Assembly (NCBI GenBank): GCA_028564705.1
Contig: JAPXFQ010002814.1
Span: 1,116,001 to 1,180,000 of the forward strand
Direction of reading: 5' to 3'
From: Apricaphanius iberus
Lineage: Eukaryota; Chordata; Actinopteri; Cyprinodontiformes; Aphaniidae
DNA length: 64,000 nt
Shown: piece after piece, positions 60,450-64,000 of the stretch
How positions within the stretch are numbered: position 1 is the first letter of the stretch
Layout: every line of letters starts with the position of its first letter
Notes under the pieces: generated by a model
Databases searched by the model: none
The model's input: the letters and a program-made list of their open reading frames with translations, nothing else
What the model was told of the DNA's origin: nothing
Translations under genes and position numbers: made by a program

Positions 60450-61373
60450 CTATTCTTTTGGCTGCCAAGACACTGCTCCCTCCGCCGAGAAGTGGGCCAT
60501 GAACTTCTCCCTCACCAAGACAGCTTCTCTGGACGAGTTGTTAGCTGATACACGACCCAGGCCTTTCAGAGGCTCCACCGTAGCAGGTGCCACGCCCCTC
60601 ATAGCAGGTGCCTCTTTCTCGTCTGAACGATTCAGAAAATCTTGGAGAACACATGTCGCCTTCACACATCTCTCCGCTACTTCAGGACGAAGTTCCATGG
60701 AGCGCTGATACAACCTCCACTTTTAGGAGAGGATACCGTGCCCTGGAGAGGCTATAGTTGAAAATCCTCTTCTCTAATGGGAGGAGGCATCCAGGGAAAG
60801 GCCTCTTGAGCGGGAACGCCTCGTCAGCCATAAAGACATGGGGCTGGGCTCCACAGTCTTTTCCACAAGGTAGAGGCTGGTCAGGAGGCAGATGGAGCAT
60901 CCCAGCCCGAAGAGACTGACCAAAGGTGGAGTTGGCCAGAATACCACCCGTCGGTAGTCTTCCCGCAACCCCCAACATACATGAAGCTGAAGCGATACCC
61001 TGCACCCACAACCGCAAGGAGAACAATGGGAAAAGTTCCCTTGTAGTTGTGGAACATAGATACTGAGTTGGGGGGTGCCTTCCGCTGGACATGCTTCCCA
61101 ACCAGAGCTCGACAGCAGAGAGGGAAGTTCCACCGCTCCGGAATTCACTCTACGATGGACCGCCAGTCTTCAGTGGAAGGTACAGCCATTAAGTCGTCCA
61201 CTAGACAGTCCCAGATGGCCGTCGCTACCTGGGAGACGATCTGGCACACCGTGGAGACACCAACTCTGAAGTTGGACACAATGGTCCTTAAGGAGTCCCC
61301 AGTGGCAAGGAACCTGGAAAAAAAAAGTAAAATTAGTATTATGTGTACTGCAGTTACAAAATACATTATTCAA
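60450..61373 (-). pseudogene. PIF/Harbinger transposase pseudogene
   Basis: The minus strand reads, after an acceptor-like CAG, RFLATGDSLRTIVSNFRVG and STVCQIVSQVATAIWDCL (61170-61340). It continues through WRSIVE, a TGA (61147-61145) and IPERWNFPLCC. A shifted frame follows with GGILANSTFGQSLRAG, HVFMADEAFPLKRPFPG and RIFNYSLSRAR (60770-60975), and a third with RSMELRPEVAERCVKATCVL (60600-60713). The DDE core is damaged: A-x-D-G-K-H-V has Val for the first Asp (61102-61100), and the second Asp position reads V-V-G-A-G-Y-R-F. The N-terminal exon is absent. The HARBI1-type transposase is therefore dead. Confidence 0.85.
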
Positions 61374-61499
61374 ATTCCCAAATACTTTTGTGATGTCAGA
61401 TTTAAATTACACATCAATTTTCATAAAACATTTTGTAATTATAAACATAATACATGATATATATTAGATACAAAACAGTCTGTTCTGTTTTGTTTTAAC
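61374..61499. other. AT-rich spacer
   Basis: Short AT-rich stretch between the transposase and the next MITE. It ends in the target duplication GTTTTAAC (61492-61499). Confidence 0.6.
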
Positions 61500-62000
61500 T
61501 AGGGATGCACCGATCCAAGTTTTTCATTTCCGATACCAATACAGATATCTGAGGTTCATAATCTGCTGATACTGAACCGATACTGATCCATACAGTACTG
61601 AATTACATAAACTGTGTGCTTAAGGAAAAGTCACTAGGAATGCAACAATACCACTTTTTTTCAATCTGATATGAAACCAATACTTGTATCTGAGTACTTG
61701 CCGGTATCGAGTACCAATGCCGATATTTCTATCACATTAAATTGCAATAAATTGGAAGACTGTTTTTTTTTTTTTTCTTCTCTGGTTGTTATAACAAGTT
61801 ATGGTGAATTAGAAAAAAAAATATTAACAAACACATGACATCAAAAGTATAATTTCGCGTGAAAAGTAAATATTTTCTGTGAAACCATTGCAGTTTCCAG
61901 ATTTTTTAGTATCAGTTCATGGTATCAGATAACTTTAACCGATACAGCACATAAGAACCGTATCGGCACCAATACCATTATCGATATCGGTGCATCCATA
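61500..62000. mobile_element. hAT MITE with exact 8-bp target duplication
   Basis: A 501-bp element runs from TAGGGATGCACCGAT to the inverse ATCGGTGCATCCATA, flanked by GTTTTAAC at 61492-61499 and 62001-62008. An 8-bp duplication and a TAGGG start are hallmarks of hAT elements. The interior is rich in CCGATA/TATCGG motifs in both directions and has no coding capacity. A decayed relative occurs near 4322. Confidence 0.9.
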
Positions 62001-62165
62001 GTTTTAACTTTGCCATATCCTATTGGTATTGATTGGTAGCAACTTTTACCACTACAGTGTGCCAATCACTCATAATTCCTAAACATGTCAATCAGGTATG
62101 AATTAACTGAGAGATTAACAGAAATAAAGATTTGGATGTTGACATGTTGCCCTTTCGTTTCTTAA

Positions 62166-62647
62166 AGGAGCAGGGGGCTAGATTTCTAAAATAAATTACA
62201 TTCATGTTCAGTTTTGTAACTGTATCGGGTAATGACGCGTTTTAAACTAAGTAAAATGAGCCCAACCATGTGTAATCCCATTATCTTGAACAGCCTGTGT
62301 GTTGCAAAATAGTCTGTGATTCGGGGCTGAATTTCCCGCGGTTAGCCGCTTACACACGGATGTGAGGTCAATCTACAATTCTTGCGCGTTCTCGTTTTAA
62401 CAGGAAGAAGGAAGAGAAAGAACACAGACTTCAGACTTGGTCGATTAAACACTATTACTTACTTAGTCACTAGACATGCGGCTTGTTTTCGTACAGCTGG
62501 CGATGTGCGCAATGTGCGGTGGCCTAAAAGTACGCTACGTCACAGATTTATTTCTTTTTTGTTCTTGCTCCCACGGTGGCTGCAGTTACTCACAGCGCTG
62601 GCCGCGGAAGTCGCAAGCTTAATTTCTTCAATCGGCCCCCTGCTCCT
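62166..62647. mobile_element. MITE with TTAA target duplication (piggyBac-type)
   Basis: The 13-bp terminal repeats AGGAGCAGGGGGC (62166-62178) and GCCCCCTGCTCCT (62635-62647) are perfect inverses. TTAA flanks both (62162-62165, 62648-62651). Perfect ends and a TTAA target fit piggyBac-like excision and insertion. The interior is GC-balanced with an 89-codon frame (62382-62651) that runs into the right terminus and lacks a transposase motif. Confidence 0.8.
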
Positions 62648-62651
62648 TTAA

Positions 62652-63264
62652 ATCAGTAAATTTTTTGAAAAACTAAACTGTAATAAGAAATAGCATATCA
62701 AGATAGAATTCATATCATATAAGTAAAGATGAAACAAACTGTTCACAATTTTATCTAGCTCTCAGTTTTTAAAAGGCTGCTGGGATTAAATACAAATATT
62801 CAACTATTTCTGTACCAGAATTAAACCTTTGTCTAAATAAAACAAAATAAGGACTTTAAAAGATAAGCCTTCTGAGTATCACTGCAAAGATTACCAACAG
62901 TAGTCCTCATACCACATTTTGATATCAGCAAACACAGAAAGCATACAATGATATGACAACACATTCATGCTATTATTTTTGCAAACACTGATAACGTAAG
63001 AACAATCTAATTAATTCAGGACTTGATGAAATAGACATTTTAAGTATGACTAGAAATATTCTAAACAGTCGTTTCCATACCACTTTGCTTATCAGTAAAT
63101 ACAGACGGCATTCAATAATAGCATACCACACCCATGTTATCGTGTATAAACTGATGTCTTAGAATATATTAGCACTCATATCAGTAAAGGATTACGGTAT
63201 TAAACACTTTTACTAACTGCAGGCAGATGGACAAGCGCTCTGCAGGTGGGATTGAGCGGCTTCC
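62652..63264. other. AT-rich sequence, nothing recognised
   Basis: No gene, RNA or repeat termini recognised. Contains several similar short motifs ('atatcagcaaacacag', 'cttatcagtaaatacag') that suggest local duplication, too decayed to define. Confidence 0.45.
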
Positions 63265-63531
63265 CGGTGTTCTGACAAAACACCATACTTTGTCAGAATA
63301 GCATACCTAAGTAGTTATTTAACCAACCCACATGTTGTTTTTCCTAACCCTAAGGTCACAGAAGGACAAATATACTTTCTTTTAAATGCCTAAACCTAAA
63401 ATATATATAGTTTAAGTTGATTTGAACAGATTTTAAACACCAAAGGAAAAAGTATGTTTTTTTACTGCTCCGCATGCGCATTAACTGAAAGTATGTAATT
63501 CTGATGAGTATGCTGTTTTGTTAGAACACCG
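63265..63531. mobile_element. Fold-back MITE with 40-bp inverted repeats
   Basis: Left CGGTGTTCTGACAAAACACC and right (reverse complemented) CGGTGTTCTAACAAAACAGC continue as inverted repeats for about 40 bases, through 'atactttgtcagaat' and 'atactcatcagaat'. The whole is 267 bp and non-coding. Flanking duplication is not obvious, so the superfamily is unknown. Confidence 0.75.
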
Positions 63532-63648
63532 GCCAGCTCTCCACCCCTGTGCGTCCTTTGGTGCGCCAGGCAACCTCTCTTCCTGTCAAATTCTTTCAAA
63601 CCAGAAAATTGGACAGAATACTTTTCCTTAACTACTATTTGCACTTAA

Positions 63649-63840
63649 AGCCTAGTTTTATACTTGAACAATGCTTGCACTCACATGCACATGTGTTGAC
63701 GTAGAAATTTTCCTTTTTATACCTTTCTGTTGGTGTATCAGTGCTGCAAAGCAATTTTCTGCCAGGACAGCAGGAGTTGTCTATTGTGGTCACATCTATG
63801 GCTGATGACAGTTTCACTTCCTGACGTGACCTGGTACGCT
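63649..63840. mobile_element. Fragment of the AGCCTAG-terminus MITE family
   Basis: Begins AGCCTAGTTTTATACTTG after TTAA and shares internal sequence with the copy at 13413: 'tcagtgctgcaaagcaat' here against 'tcagtgttccaaagcagt' at 13499. The far terminus is not seen; sequence becomes T-rich from 63875 to the window end. Confidence 0.6.
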
Positions 63841-64000
63841 ATTTCAAGTGAAGATACTCCGAATGAACCTCAATTTTTTTCCCCTTTTTTTTAGCTCGCT
63901 TAATAAATTCTCCTCTGGTTGCATCTCTGTGTAGACAGGGCCTTACTGTAAAAGCTTATTTTGGTTGTGCAACAATACAATGGTCTAAACAACTCCAGCA

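Overview
The window is eukaryotic, and its repeats point to a teleost fish. It holds several Tc1/mariner relics, hAT, PIF/Harbinger, pogo-like and TTAA-type elements, L2/CR1-like LINE ends, and tRNA-derived SINEs of the type common in ray-finned fish. Most of it is AT-rich and intergenic or intronic. Many short open frames exist, but nearly all are chance frames or transposon remnants. There are no bacterial operons, CRISPR arrays, rRNA genes or convincing tRNA genes. Transposon family assignments rest on my memory of repeat consensus sequences; no search was run.

The one convincing host gene is caap1 (caspase activity and apoptosis inhibitor 1), + strand, 46140-50076. Its six exons all have GT-AG junctions and consistent phase, encoding 317 residues. 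An in-frame TGA six bases upstream fixes the start. Intron 1 is 2.6 kb and carries a Tc1 relic; introns 2-5 are only 81-96 bp. A short upstream region has ETS-like and CRE-like motifs, and an ATTAAA signal lies about 120 bp past the stop.

Positions 1-46000 are a gene desert with layered repeats. They include a Tc1/mariner relic (928-2791) split by a 610-bp insertion, SINEs (3.8-4.2 kb), a Tc1 relic (6571-7985) split by a LINE tail with a 12-bp target duplication, an L2-like LINE 3' end (15.3-16.3 kb), a hAT-like element holding a SINE and another hAT fragment (18.7-19.7 kb), a TTA-flanked MITE inside an older repeat (36.1-36.7 kb), and a Tc1 element inserted in a LINE reverse transcriptase (42.3-44.1 kb). 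A few unique, compositionally richer blocks (about 17.5, 21.8, 30.2, 37.6 and 41.6 kb) are candidate conserved regulatory elements.

Positions 50200-64000 lie downstream of caap1 and are dominated by DNA transposons. They include a 1.97-kb element with CAGTAC termini, a THAP-like remnant, and a dead two-gene Harbinger element (MADF protein on +, transposase on -). A pogo-like MITE sits in an intron of the MADF gene. Three inverted-repeat MITEs follow, two of them with readable target-site duplications. I see no novel biological system; the main value is the nested-insertion record and the clean caap1 model.
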